From CAYJPV01 sp964396055 (GTDB taxonomy: Bacteria; Acidobacteriota; Vicinamibacteria; Vicinamibacterales; JAKQTR01), in NCBI GenBank assembly GCA_964396055.1, contig CAYNDV010000213.1, positions 1 to 6,116 of the forward strand: a stretch of DNA of 6,116 nucleotides, written 5' to 3'. The notes under the pieces were generated by a model. It saw only the letters and a list, made by a program, of their open reading frames with translations. It ran no database searches and was not told the DNA's origin. A program made the position numbers and the translations under genes. Below, one piece after another: positions 1 through 5,787 of the stretch; within the stretch, counting starts at the first letter, position 1, and every line of letters begins with the position of its first letter.

Positions 1-2420
1 CGCTCGAACGAGACGTTCCACTGCTGCACGGTGCCGCGGTCGACCTGGTTCGGATTGGGCGAACGGATGTAGACACCACGAGGCAGCGTCACCTTGCCGG
101 ACGACATGTCGGGCAGGACCACGCCCGGGATGCCCTGGGCCAGGGTGGTCACCCACTCGTAGGTGCCCGGCGCGGAGGCGTTGTTGTTGATGTCGTACGG
201 GAACGACCCGCGCATTGGACGCGACCACGGCAGCGGGTTCTTGGTCACGCCGTAACCGGCGCGGAGGACGTTGTTGTCGTTGATGCGGTAGGCGGCGCCC
301 ACGCGGGGCACGAAGTACCATTCCTTCAGGTTGATGCCCACGTCCTTCGGCACGCTGCCGATGCCGCCCAGCGACACGGTGTAGGTGTTGTAGTCCAGGA
401 TCTCGATGCCCCGGCCCACGCGCGTCATCAGCGGGTAGTACTCCATGCGGAGACCGCCGCTGATCGTCAGCTTCTGGTTCACGTTCCAGCGGTCGCGGAT
501 GTAGAACGCGAACTGGTTCTCGCGGCCCGTCATCTCCTCGGTCTGGGTGTCCTTCGCGTAGTAGTTCGGGAGACCCATGAGGAACGCGGCGAAACTGTTC
601 CAGCCGGGCGAGGTGTAGCCCACGGCGCCGGTGGTGTTGTTGCTGAACGAGAAGCCGCCCTTGAGGCCGTAGTTGCCCCACTCAGCCTGGCGGTGGTTGA
701 GCTCGAGGCGCACGAAGTCCATGCCCGCGCGCATCTCGTGCTTCGTGAACACCTTCGTCATGGCGACGGTGCCCGAGTAGCTGATCTCCTTGCGCCACAG
801 CGGCATCCAGTTCGGCGCGGAGCCCAGCGTGTAGCTCGACGCGAAGGTCGGCAGACCGCTGTTACGGATGTCGTTCGGGTCGTTCACGCCGGGAATGCCC
901 AGCTGGAGCCCGTAGTTCGTGCCATAGTCAGCGGGCAGCACGTCCTGGTCCTGCCGGCTCATGCCGAAGTTGGCGTCGAGCACGGTGGACGGGCCGAGCG
1001 TCCACGTGGTGCCGAAGGTTGTGAGGATGACTCGCGTGTTGCCGAGGGACGGGTTGTCGAAGCCGAGGACGAAGTTGTTGCCCGAGCCCTCGTTGTCCAT
1101 CACGCCAACCTTGCCCCACACCATGGCGTTCGGGTTCAGCTGGTAGTTGATCTTGAGGTCGAAGTTGTCGCGCAGCTGGAACTCTTCGCGCAGCTGCGTG
1201 TAGTCATCGAGCAGCAGGTTCGAGTTCAGGTCCCGCGTGCTGTTGACCGCCGGGAAGTACTTCATGGCGTTCAGCGCGATCGGGCTCAGCAGGTTCGTCG
1301 GGATGACGTTGCTGGCGAACTGCTCGCGCCCCACGCCGGCCGTGCCCGAGTAGGGGTTGAACAGCTTGAAGGCCGAGTAAGCCGCCGCCACCTCGCTGAA
1401 GTCGCCGGCGCGCATCTTGGCCGTCGGCACGCTGTAGGTGTAGGTGGTGGGCCGCTTCGTGTCGTACCGTTCCCACGACCCGAAGTAGAACAGCTTGTTC
1501 TTCAGGATCGGCCCGCCGAGGGTGCCGCCCAGCGTCTTGGTGCTCACCTGCGGCTTCGGGAGCGAGAACTGCTCGTTGAAATACGTGTTGGCGTTGAAAC
1601 TGTCGTCGTTCAGGAAGTAGAACGCCGAGCCCCTCAGCTGGTTCGTGCCCGACTTCGTGATGACCGACTGCGCCGCGCCAGCCGCCATGCCCGTGTCGGC
1701 GTCGAAGTTGTTGGTCGACACATTCACGGTGTCGATCGACTCGGCCGACTGGATGTACATCGCGTGGTGCGGCAGCCAGACGTTCACCGACACGGCGCCG
1801 TCGACGCGGGTCGTGTTGGCGTTGGGCTGCGTGCCGTTGACCCACGTCCGCAGCGACCGCGCCGGCGTGTCGATCTCCGCGTTCTGGAACTGGGTGGGCG
1901 TCGCGCCCGGCACCAGGTTCAGCAGCGACTGGTAGTTGCGGTACTGGTTCAGCGGCAGGTTGGTGACCGCCTTCGACGAGATCTCGGTGTTGAGATCCGC
2001 CTTCTCGGTCTGCAGCAGCGTGGTCTCGGCCACGACGTTCACCGTCTCGGCCAGGGTGCCGAGCTCGAGCGAGACGTCGACGCGGATGACTGTGCCGGCC
2101 GTCACCTGGTAGCCGGCTTTGTTCAGCGTCTTGAAGCCTTCGAGCGCCGAGGTGACGTCGTAGGTGCCGGGCAGCAGGTTGCGGAAGGCGTAGTTGCCTT
2201 CACCGTCCGTCACCGTCTCCGTCTTGATGGACGTGCCGGTGTTCGTGGCGGTCACCGCCACGCCCGGCAGCGCAGCCTTCTGCGCGTCCGTCACGGTCCC
2301 GACAATGGAACCGTAGAGCGCCTGCGCGGACGCAGGCGACGGGGCCAGGAACGCCACGGCCACCATGACCGCGACGGCCGCCAGCACCGTCCTGACTGAC
2401 TTACGATTTGACAAACCCAT
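1..2420 (-). CDS. Oar-like TonB-dependent outer-membrane receptor with N-terminal carboxypeptidase-regulatory-like domain (3' end outside window)
   Basis: The frame is open from ATG at 2420 to the window edge, giving about 806 codons without a stop; the C-terminal part of the barrel is missing, since relatives are usually about 1000-1200 residues. The start has a strong Shine-Dalgarno GGAGGA (2432-2427) six bases upstream. Residues 1-34 form a Sec signal peptide: basic NRKSVR, a hydrophobic stretch, then PSPASAQA with likely cleavage near residue 32 or 34. Residues about 35-120 match a carboxypeptidase-regulatory-like beta-sandwich (GSIVGTVTDAQ, LPGVAVT, TDGEGNYAF, LLPGTYDV). A plug-like segment follows at about 133-255 (LPLNQYRNYQSLLNLVPGA, later GAAQSVITKSGTNQLRGSAF), then barrel repeats rich in aromatics and Asn (KNKLFYFGSWERYD, FYIRDRWNVNQKLTISGGLR). 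The expected role is TonB-driven uptake or binding of an unknown substrate at the outer membrane. Substrate cannot be inferred, and expression is probably independent of the upstream microcompartment operon. Confidence 0.93.
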   Translation of the reverse strand, partial: MGLSNRKSVRTVLAAVAVMVAVAFLAPSPASAQALYGSIVGTVTDAQKAALPGVAVTATNTGTSIKTETVTDGEGNYAFRNLLPGTYDVTSALEGFKTLNKAGYQVTAGTVIRVDVSLELGTLAETVNVVAETTLLQTEKADLNTEISSKAVTNLPLNQYRNYQSLLNLVPGATPTQFQNAEIDTPARSLRTWVNGTQPNANTTRVDGAVSVNVWLPHHAMYIQSAESIDTVNVSTNNFDADTGMAAGAAQSVITKSGTNQLRGSAFYFLNDDSFNANTYFNEQFSLPKPQVSTKTLGGTLGGPILKNKLFYFGSWERYDTKRPTTYTYSVPTAKMRAGDFSEVAAAYSAFKLFNPYSGTAGVGREQFASNVIPTNLLSPIALNAMKYFPAVNSTRDLNSNLLLDDYTQLREEFQLRDNFDLKINYQLNPNAMVWGKVGVMDNEGSGNNFVLGFDNPSLGNTRVILTTFGTTWTLGPSTVLDANFGMSRQDQDVLPADYGTNYGLQLGIPGVNDPNDIRNSGLPTFASSYTLGSAPNWMPLWRKEISYSGTVAMTKVFTKHEMRAGMDFVRLELNHRQAEWGNYGLKGGFSFSNNTTGAVGYTSPGWNSFAAFLMGLPNYYAKDTQTEEMTGRENQFAFYIRDRWNVNQKLTISGGLRMEYYPLMTRVGRGIEILDYNTYTVSLGGIGSVPKDVGINLKEWYFVPRVGAAYRINDNNVLRAGYGVTKNPLPWSRPMRGSFPYDINNNASAPGTYEWVTTLAQGIPGVVLPDMSSGKVTLPRGVYIRSPNPNQVDRGTVQQWNVSFE

Positions 2421-2501
2421 CTTCACTCCTCCGTGAAGTGGCGCACATGTGGGGATGCGCCGAAGCGGGGCAGGCTCGGTAGCGTCACTTGTCTGCCGAG
2501 A

Positions 2502-2537
2502 CGGGCCTAGAATACACGGGAACGGCCCGGCTGACCA
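2502..2537 (-). promoter_or_regulatory. Candidate sigma70-type promoter for the receptor gene
   Basis: Read on the minus strand there is a -35-like TGGTCA (2537-2532), a 17-base spacer and a -10-like TATTCT (2514-2509). Each hexamer matches four of six consensus positions, and the spacing is optimal. Transcription would start near 2502, leaving a 5' leader of about 80 bases before the ATG at 2420. The assignment rests only on motif and position; in a GC-rich genome other sigma factors could use different boxes. Confidence 0.38.
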
Positions 2538-2632
2538 GTCCCCGCTCACGGGGGAACCGGCAGCCCCATCGTCCCGTAACATACTGATTGCGCGGTGATT
2601 CGATGCGCCGGAGTGGTCGCCCGGCTCGGACG

Positions 2633-2656
2633 GGCCTGACGGGTGCCCGCCAGGCC
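2633..2656 (-). terminator. Strong GC-rich hairpin just after the microcompartment operon (possible terminator, no U-tract)
   Basis: GGCCTG (2633-2638) and CAGGCC (2651-2656) pair, and the stem continues inward through a G.U pair and CGG/CCG, giving about 10 pairs around a four-base loop. It begins 15 bases past the last BMC-P stop codon, which is where an operon terminator is expected. A run of eight C on the transcribed sense (2671-2664) lies between stop and hairpin. No run of T follows the stem on the minus strand, so it is not a classical intrinsic terminator; it could instead block 3' exonucleases or act with Rho. Confidence 0.35.
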
Positions 2657-2671
2657 GGCCGCAGGGGGGGG

Positions 2672-2941
2672 TCAGCTGGCGTCCGCGTGGTCCACGATGC
2701 CCACGATGACGGACCGGACCGGGGCGTCCGCGCTGGCGAACACCTGCCGCCCGCCGTTGCCCTCTTCGAGCACCAGCACGCGCTCGCCGGGTCCCGCGCC
2801 CACCGTGTCCACCGCGATGACGTAGTCGTCGAGCGGCGCGCCCGCCGGCGTGCTGCGCTCGACCACCATCAGCTTCTTCGCATCGTAGAAGGGATGGTTG
2901 ATGGTCGACGTGATGGAACCGATGACCCGCCCCAGGAACAT
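2672..2941 (-). CDS. BMC-P shell pentamer protein, EutN/CcmL family (third copy)
   Basis: This 89-residue protein is a microcompartment vertex protein: EutN/CcmL proteins form pentamers that cap the corners of the icosahedral shell. It starts MFLGRVIGSI, continues with KKLMVVER, and has the family signature VDTVGAGPGERVLVLEEG at about residues 44-61 and the closing strand SVIVGIVDH at 77-85. Length is typical. The ATG at 2941 is preceded five bases upstream by GGGAGAG (2953-2947), which lies in the end of the upstream pentamer gene; the two genes are two bases apart, so translation is probably coupled. It is the last gene of the operon, ending TGA at 2674-2672. Among the three pentamers here, its EEGNGGR segment looks closest to the classical EutN/CcmL type, judged by eye. 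Confidence 0.93.
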   Translation of the reverse strand: MFLGRVIGSITSTINHPFYDAKKLMVVERSTPAGAPLDDYVIAVDTVGAGPGERVLVLEEGNGGRQVFASADAPVRSVIVGIVDHADAS

Positions 2942-2943
2942 GG

Positions 2944-3225
2944 CTACTCTCCCGTTCCCAATCCCTGAGCCGCGTCCACGATGCCGATGACCGCGTGGTC
3001 GACGGGCACGAACCACGGGTCCAGCGCCAGGGCCGCCTCCCGGCCGCTCTCGTAGTAGATCAGCTCGCCGGGCCCCGCCATGCGCGTCGCGTCGGCCGCC
3101 ACCAGCGGCCCGCCGCGCGGCTGCCCCTGTTTGTCGAGCGGCTGCACCAGCAGCATGGGCACGCCCGCCAGCCCCTCGTCGACGACGCACGGCACCACGG
3201 TGCCCACGACACGACCCAGCAGCAT
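2944..3225 (-). CDS. BMC-P shell pentamer protein, EutN/CcmL family (second copy, divergent)
   Basis: This 93-residue vertex protein begins MLLGRVVGTVVPCV and has MLLVQPLDKQGQPRGGP, a family-type core VAADATRMAGPGELIYYESG at about 42-61, and the C-terminal strand HAVIGIVDAAQ at 77-87. The usual GAGPGE turn is MAGPGE here, and the TWFVP-like stretch DPWFVPVD (69-76) replaces the polar segment seen in the other copies, so this is the most divergent of the three. The ATG at 3225 has GAGAGG (3235-3230) four bases upstream and is eight bases after the BMC-T stop. Different pentamer paralogs in one locus probably give alternative vertices; whether all three enter the same shell is unknown. Confidence 0.92.
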   Translation of the reverse strand: MLLGRVVGTVVPCVVDEGLAGVPMLLVQPLDKQGQPRGGPLVAADATRMAGPGELIYYESGREAALALDPWFVPVDHAVIGIVDAAQGLGTGE

Positions 3226-3233
3226 GATGCCTC

Positions 3234-3845
3234 TCAGGATGTTTCCCCGTCCAGATCCAGGATCGCCTGCGATCCGAACCACGTGCTCGTGCGAATCTGC
3301 GCCAGCAGGCCCTCGTGCGGCGACGGGATCACCCGGTGGCGCATCCCGGCGCCGGCGCCCTCCAGGAACGCGCGGGCCACCCGCACGGCCTCCTCGATCT
3401 GGTGGAGGTCGCCCTGATACAGGCTGACGCCCTTGCCCGACAGCCCCGTGTCCGCCAGGCGGATCTCGATCAACTCCACGTCGGTCGCCTTCAGCGCGGC
3501 CTCGGCGGCCCGCACGTTCGACGCCACGGTGTCGGTCTCCACGATCGCCACGGCACCCTGCCCGCCGGCCCGCCGCGTGCCGACGATGGCGTCGTACACC
3601 CGGGGGTGCACGTCGGCCAGCAGCAGGTGGTCGAGCACCTGATCGCCGCCCCGGGCCAGGCCTTCGTCGCGGGCCTCCTCCACGGCGGCTGTGGACCCGC
3701 CAATCATCACCAGGTACCGCCCCCGGGTGATGGTGCCGCACTTGATGAACGCGATCGGCGCCTTCTTCAGCATGGCGTCGGCCGCGTAGATCCCCGTGGG
3801 AATGTCGCTGAACTCCACGATGGCGAGAGCCGGGTGTTTCTTCAT
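3234..3845 (-). CDS. BMC-T tandem-domain shell trimer protein, PduT-like
   Basis: This 203-residue protein carries two BMC domains in one chain, as in trimeric shell proteins that build pseudohexameric facets. Domain 1 (about 6-90) contains ALAIVEFSDIPTGIYAADAM and KCGTITRGRYLVMIGG; domain 2 (about 98-186) contains GAVAIVETDTVASNVRAAEA and GLSGKGVSLYQGD, ending RVIPSPHEGLLAQI. From memory this resembles PduT, including the IPxPHE ending. PduT binds an iron-sulfur cluster through a pore cysteine; here the aligned residue is Thr40, while a cysteine sits four residues earlier (Cys36), so cluster binding is uncertain. The chosen ATG overlaps the dehydrogenase stop by one base (TGATG), indicating coupling; a GTG one codon upstream (3848) is an equally possible start. 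The protein ends with a short tail, ILDLDGETS. Confidence 0.93.
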   Translation of the reverse strand: MKKHPALAIVEFSDIPTGIYAADAMLKKAPIAFIKCGTITRGRYLVMIGGSTAAVEEARDEGLARGGDQVLDHLLLADVHPRVYDAIVGTRRAGGQGAVAIVETDTVASNVRAAEAALKATDVELIEIRLADTGLSGKGVSLYQGDLHQIEEAVRVARAFLEGAGAGMRHRVIPSPHEGLLAQIRTSTWFGSQAILDLDGETS

Positions 3846-5284
3846 CACGTGATCCGGAAGTGGTCCACCAGGACGCAGCGCCGCCAGCGCGAGAACTGCC
3901 GCGGCCCGGTGAGTCCCTCACCCGTCGGGCTGGCAATCGTGAACGAGCAGTACCCTTCGCCGTCGAGGCCGAGGCCCGCCTGCGACCGGCCGTTCTTCAC
4001 GAAGATCGAGCAGTCGCACGCCCGGGCCATCCGGCTGAGGCGATCCAGGTGGGTCGAGTGCATGACGGCCGTGTGCCGGTTCCCGCCCTCCACCTCGATG
4101 GCCAGATCGATCGCGCGATCGGCGTGCGGCACGCGGCAGATGGGCAGGATCGGCATCATCTGCTCGCTCCACAGGAGCGGGTGCGATTCGTCCACCTCCG
4201 CGATGGCCAGGCGCGCCGCCGGCGGCACGTGCATGCCGATGCGGGACAGGATGACCGCGATGTCCTTCCCGATGCAGTCGTGGTTCATCGCCCCGCGGCC
4301 CCGGGGCCCGGGGTGGCGGGCGAACACGAGGTTCTCGACCTGGCGCAGGCGCAGGCTGTCGAGCAGCACGGCCCCCTGCCCCACCATCGCCTGGATGAGC
4401 CGGTCGGCCACGCTCGAGACGACGAAGACCTCCTTCTCGTCCACGCAGATGATGTTGTTGTCGGTGGACGCGCCGAGGAGGATGTCGCGGGCCGCCGTGT
4501 CGAGGTGGGCCGTCTCGTCCACCACGACGGGGGGATTGCCCGGCCCGGCGCAGATGGCCCGCTTGCCGCTGGCCATCGCCGCCTTCACCACGGCACCGCC
4601 GCCGGTCACCACCAGCAGACGCACCCCGGGGTGGCGCATCACCTCGCCCGCCACCTCTATGGTCGGGTTGGTCAGCCCCGTGACCACGTTCGGCGGACCG
4701 CCCTGGGCGGCAATCGTCTTGTTGATGAGCGCGATCGTCTGCATCGAGCACTGGCGCGCCAGCGGGTGGACGCAGAACACCACGCTGTTGCCCGCCGCGA
4801 GCATGCCGATCGTGTTGCAGATGATCGTGGAGGTGGGGTTGGTGGACGGGGTAATCGCGCCGATGACGCCGAAGGGAGCGGGCTCCATCAGCGTCAGGCC
4901 GTGGTCGCCGGTCACCGCCTGGGGGGCCAGTTCTTCGAGGCCCGGCGTCCGCTCGGCAACCAGGCGGTTCTTCACCACCTTGTCTTCGTACCGGCCCAGC
5001 CCGGTCTCGTCGTGGGCGGCCTTCGCCAGCGCCTCGGCGCTGGCCAGCATCGCCGCCCGGATGGCCGCCAGGATGCGGCCCCGGTGCGCGAGCGGCAGCC
5101 GCGCGAACAGCGGCTGCGCCGCCCGTGCGGCCTGCACCGCCTCGTCGACGGTCGCATAGAGACCGCCCGTCGCGTCGGGGCCGGCCCCTGGCGCCGGCGG
5201 GGCGGCGGCCCCGGCGTCGCCGCCGATATCGGCGGCAATCCGGCGCGCGATGGCGTCGATGTCCTGATCGGTCAGTCGGGGCAT
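3845..5284 (-). CDS. CoA-acylating aldehyde dehydrogenase of microcompartments (PduP/EutE family) with N-terminal encapsulation peptide
   Basis: This 479-residue enzyme should oxidise an aldehyde to acyl-CoA with NAD+ and CoA inside the shell. Residues 4-22 (LTDQDIDAIARRIAADIGG) form an amphipathic helix, followed by an Ala/Pro/Gly-rich linker to about 40, the usual layout of an encapsulation peptide. Family hallmarks are ITPSTNPTSTIICNTIG (144-160), AAGNSVVF with HP (163-174), VTGGGAVVKAA (226-236), AGPGNPPVVVD (246-256), the catalytic segment DNNIICVDEK with Cys280, and the C-terminal run HTAVMHSTHLDRLSRMARA, IFVKNGRSQAGLGLDGEG and SPTGEGLTGPRQF. The ATG at 5284 puts the helix at the N-terminus but lacks a clear Shine-Dalgarno. 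A GTG at 5332 preceded by GAGGAAG would add 16 residues. The stop overlaps the BMC-T start. The substrate chain length cannot be read from this sequence. Confidence 0.95.
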   Translation of the reverse strand: MPRLTDQDIDAIARRIAADIGGDAGAAAPPAPGAGPDATGGLYATVDEAVQAARAAQPLFARLPLAHRGRILAAIRAAMLASAEALAKAAHDETGLGRYEDKVVKNRLVAERTPGLEELAPQAVTGDHGLTLMEPAPFGVIGAITPSTNPTSTIICNTIGMLAAGNSVVFCVHPLARQCSMQTIALINKTIAAQGGPPNVVTGLTNPTIEVAGEVMRHPGVRLLVVTGGGAVVKAAMASGKRAICAGPGNPPVVVDETAHLDTAARDILLGASTDNNIICVDEKEVFVVSSVADRLIQAMVGQGAVLLDSLRLRQVENLVFARHPGPRGRGAMNHDCIGKDIAVILSRIGMHVPPAARLAIAEVDESHPLLWSEQMMPILPICRVPHADRAIDLAIEVEGGNRHTAVMHSTHLDRLSRMARACDCSIFVKNGRSQAGLGLDGEGYCSFTIASPTGEGLTGPRQFSRWRRCVLVDHFRIT

Positions 5285-5298
5285 GACAAGTACTCGGG

Positions 5299-5330
5299 CC
5301 GTTCGGCCGTTCGGCTCTCGGCCGTTCGGC
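5299..5330. repeat. Short degenerate tandem repeat in the spacer before the dehydrogenase gene
   Basis: On the plus strand the units are CCGTTCGG (5299-5306), CCGTTCGG (5307-5314), CTCTCGG (5315-5321) and CCGTTCGG (5322-5329). The array fills most of the 48-base gap between the small membrane gene and the dehydrogenase ATG. A related array, CTCTCGG-CTTTCGG, begins at 6101 upstream of the BMC-H gene. Its function is unknown; candidates are slippage-generated spacer DNA or a regulatory or RNA-structure element. Confidence 0.7.
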
Positions 5331-5332
5331 AC

Positions 5333-5467
5333 CTACGTCAGCTTCCTCAACGCCGGACCCCAGGCGTCGAAAAACGACCACAACAGGAACACGCCCAGCG
5401 CCACCAGCATGATCAGCACGATGACCGTCTCGCTGATGTGGACGTAGTCCTGGTCGCGGTGGTCCAT
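5333..5467 (-). CDS. Small single-pass membrane protein, unrecognised, inside the microcompartment operon
   Basis: This 44-residue frame runs from ATG at 5467 to TAG at 5335-5333. It has a polar, net acidic head (MDHRDQDYVH), one hydrophobic segment at about residues 11-33 (TVIVLIMLVALGVFLLW in its core) and a short tail ending ALRKLT. Third codon positions are overwhelmingly G or C, as in the flanking genes, which supports real coding. It starts 13 bases after the BMC-P stop, and no other gene occupies this gap. A GC-rich purine stretch (GGGCGGGCGG) precedes the ATG but is a weak ribosome site. By the positive-inside rule the C-terminus would face the cytoplasm, with low confidence. I recognise no family. 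A role linking the operon product to the membrane is speculation. Confidence 0.72.
   Translation of the reverse strand: MDHRDQDYVHISETVIVLIMLVALGVFLLWSFFDAWGPALRKLT
5342..5348 (-). promoter_or_regulatory. Shine-Dalgarno-like GAGGAAG that could set an upstream GTG start for the dehydrogenase
   Basis: GAGGAAG lies in the last codons of the small membrane protein gene, nine bases before a GTG at 5332 that is in frame with the dehydrogenase and follows the upstream TAG directly (TAGGTG). The downstream ATG at 5284 has no comparable site. If used, it would add MPNGREPNGRTARVLV, encoded largely by the spacer repeats, in front of the encapsulation helix. It may simply be a chance match within coding sequence. 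Confidence 0.35.
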
Positions 5468-5480
5468 CGCGCCGCCCGCC

Positions 5481-5768
5481 CTACTTCTTGTACCGGACCT
5501 CTCCGCCAAGCTCCCACGTGTCGACGATGGCCATGATGACCGTGTCGACCGGGCGGTTGCTGGTGGCCTGCGTCTGGCGGGCCGAGCTGCCGGCTGCCGT
5601 CAGGACGTACTCGCCGGGGCCCGCGCCCACGGCGTCCGCGGCCACGACCCAGCCGCCGGTTTCGCGGCCGTCGGCGTCGACCGGGCGCACCAGCATGAGC
5701 TTCAGCCCGTCCAGCGTCGGCTCCTTGCGGGTGGCGACGACGGTGCCTACCACCTTGCACAACTGCAT
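5481..5768 (-). CDS. BMC-P shell pentamer protein, EutN/CcmL family (first copy)
   Basis: This 95-residue vertex protein begins MQLCKVVGTVVATRKEPTL and continues with GLKLMLVRPVDADG, the signature VAADAVGAGPGEYVLTAAGS at about 42-61, and the closing strand VDTVIMAIVDTWE at 74-86. It ends with a basic tail, VRYKK. The start ATG at 5768 is chosen because the pentamer fold begins there and GAGG lies about six to seven bases upstream; the open frame extends further upstream, but only through antisense-quality sequence overlapping the BMC-H gene. It is 19 bases after the BMC-H stop. Of the three pentamers it is the only one separated from the others, being next to the hexamer gene, which may tie its expression to that of the main facet protein. 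Confidence 0.94.
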   Translation of the reverse strand: MQLCKVVGTVVATRKEPTLDGLKLMLVRPVDADGRETGGWVVAADAVGAGPGEYVLTAAGSSARQTQATSNRPVDTVIMAIVDTWELGGEVRYKK

Positions 5769-5787
5769 GATGGCCTCGGACCGCCGC

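Noticed and set aside
693..2399. Long plus-strand open frame (568 codons) opposite the receptor gene
   Set aside because: It is very rich in Arg, His, Val and Gly with no recognisable domain, and lies antisense to a receptor gene with a clear signal peptide, domains and ribosome site; it is a GC-rich shadow.
2539..2555. TCCCC/GGGGA inverted repeat upstream of the receptor promoter
   Set aside because: The stem is only five pairs with a seven-base loop, and such short GC inverted repeats are expected by chance here; no operator claim is made.
2944..3936. Treating the second pentamer as the tail of a 330-residue protein
   Set aside because: Only the last 93 residues match the BMC-P fold; the upstream part is an out-of-frame reading of the BMC-T gene, and an ATG with a Shine-Dalgarno exists at 3225.
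5299..5330. CRISPR-like array
   Set aside because: Units are seven to eight bases and directly adjacent, with no spacers and no cas genes, so this is a simple tandem repeat.
3918..5381. Minus-strand frame of 487 codons overlapping the dehydrogenase
   Set aside because: It is an out-of-frame reading of the dehydrogenase gene, Arg/Gly/Pro-rich and without family motifs.
3315..5536. Two long plus-strand open frames (614 and 558 codons) opposite the dehydrogenase and BMC-T genes
   Set aside because: Both are antisense to unmistakable family members, have composition typical of reverse-complement shadows, and overlap each other.
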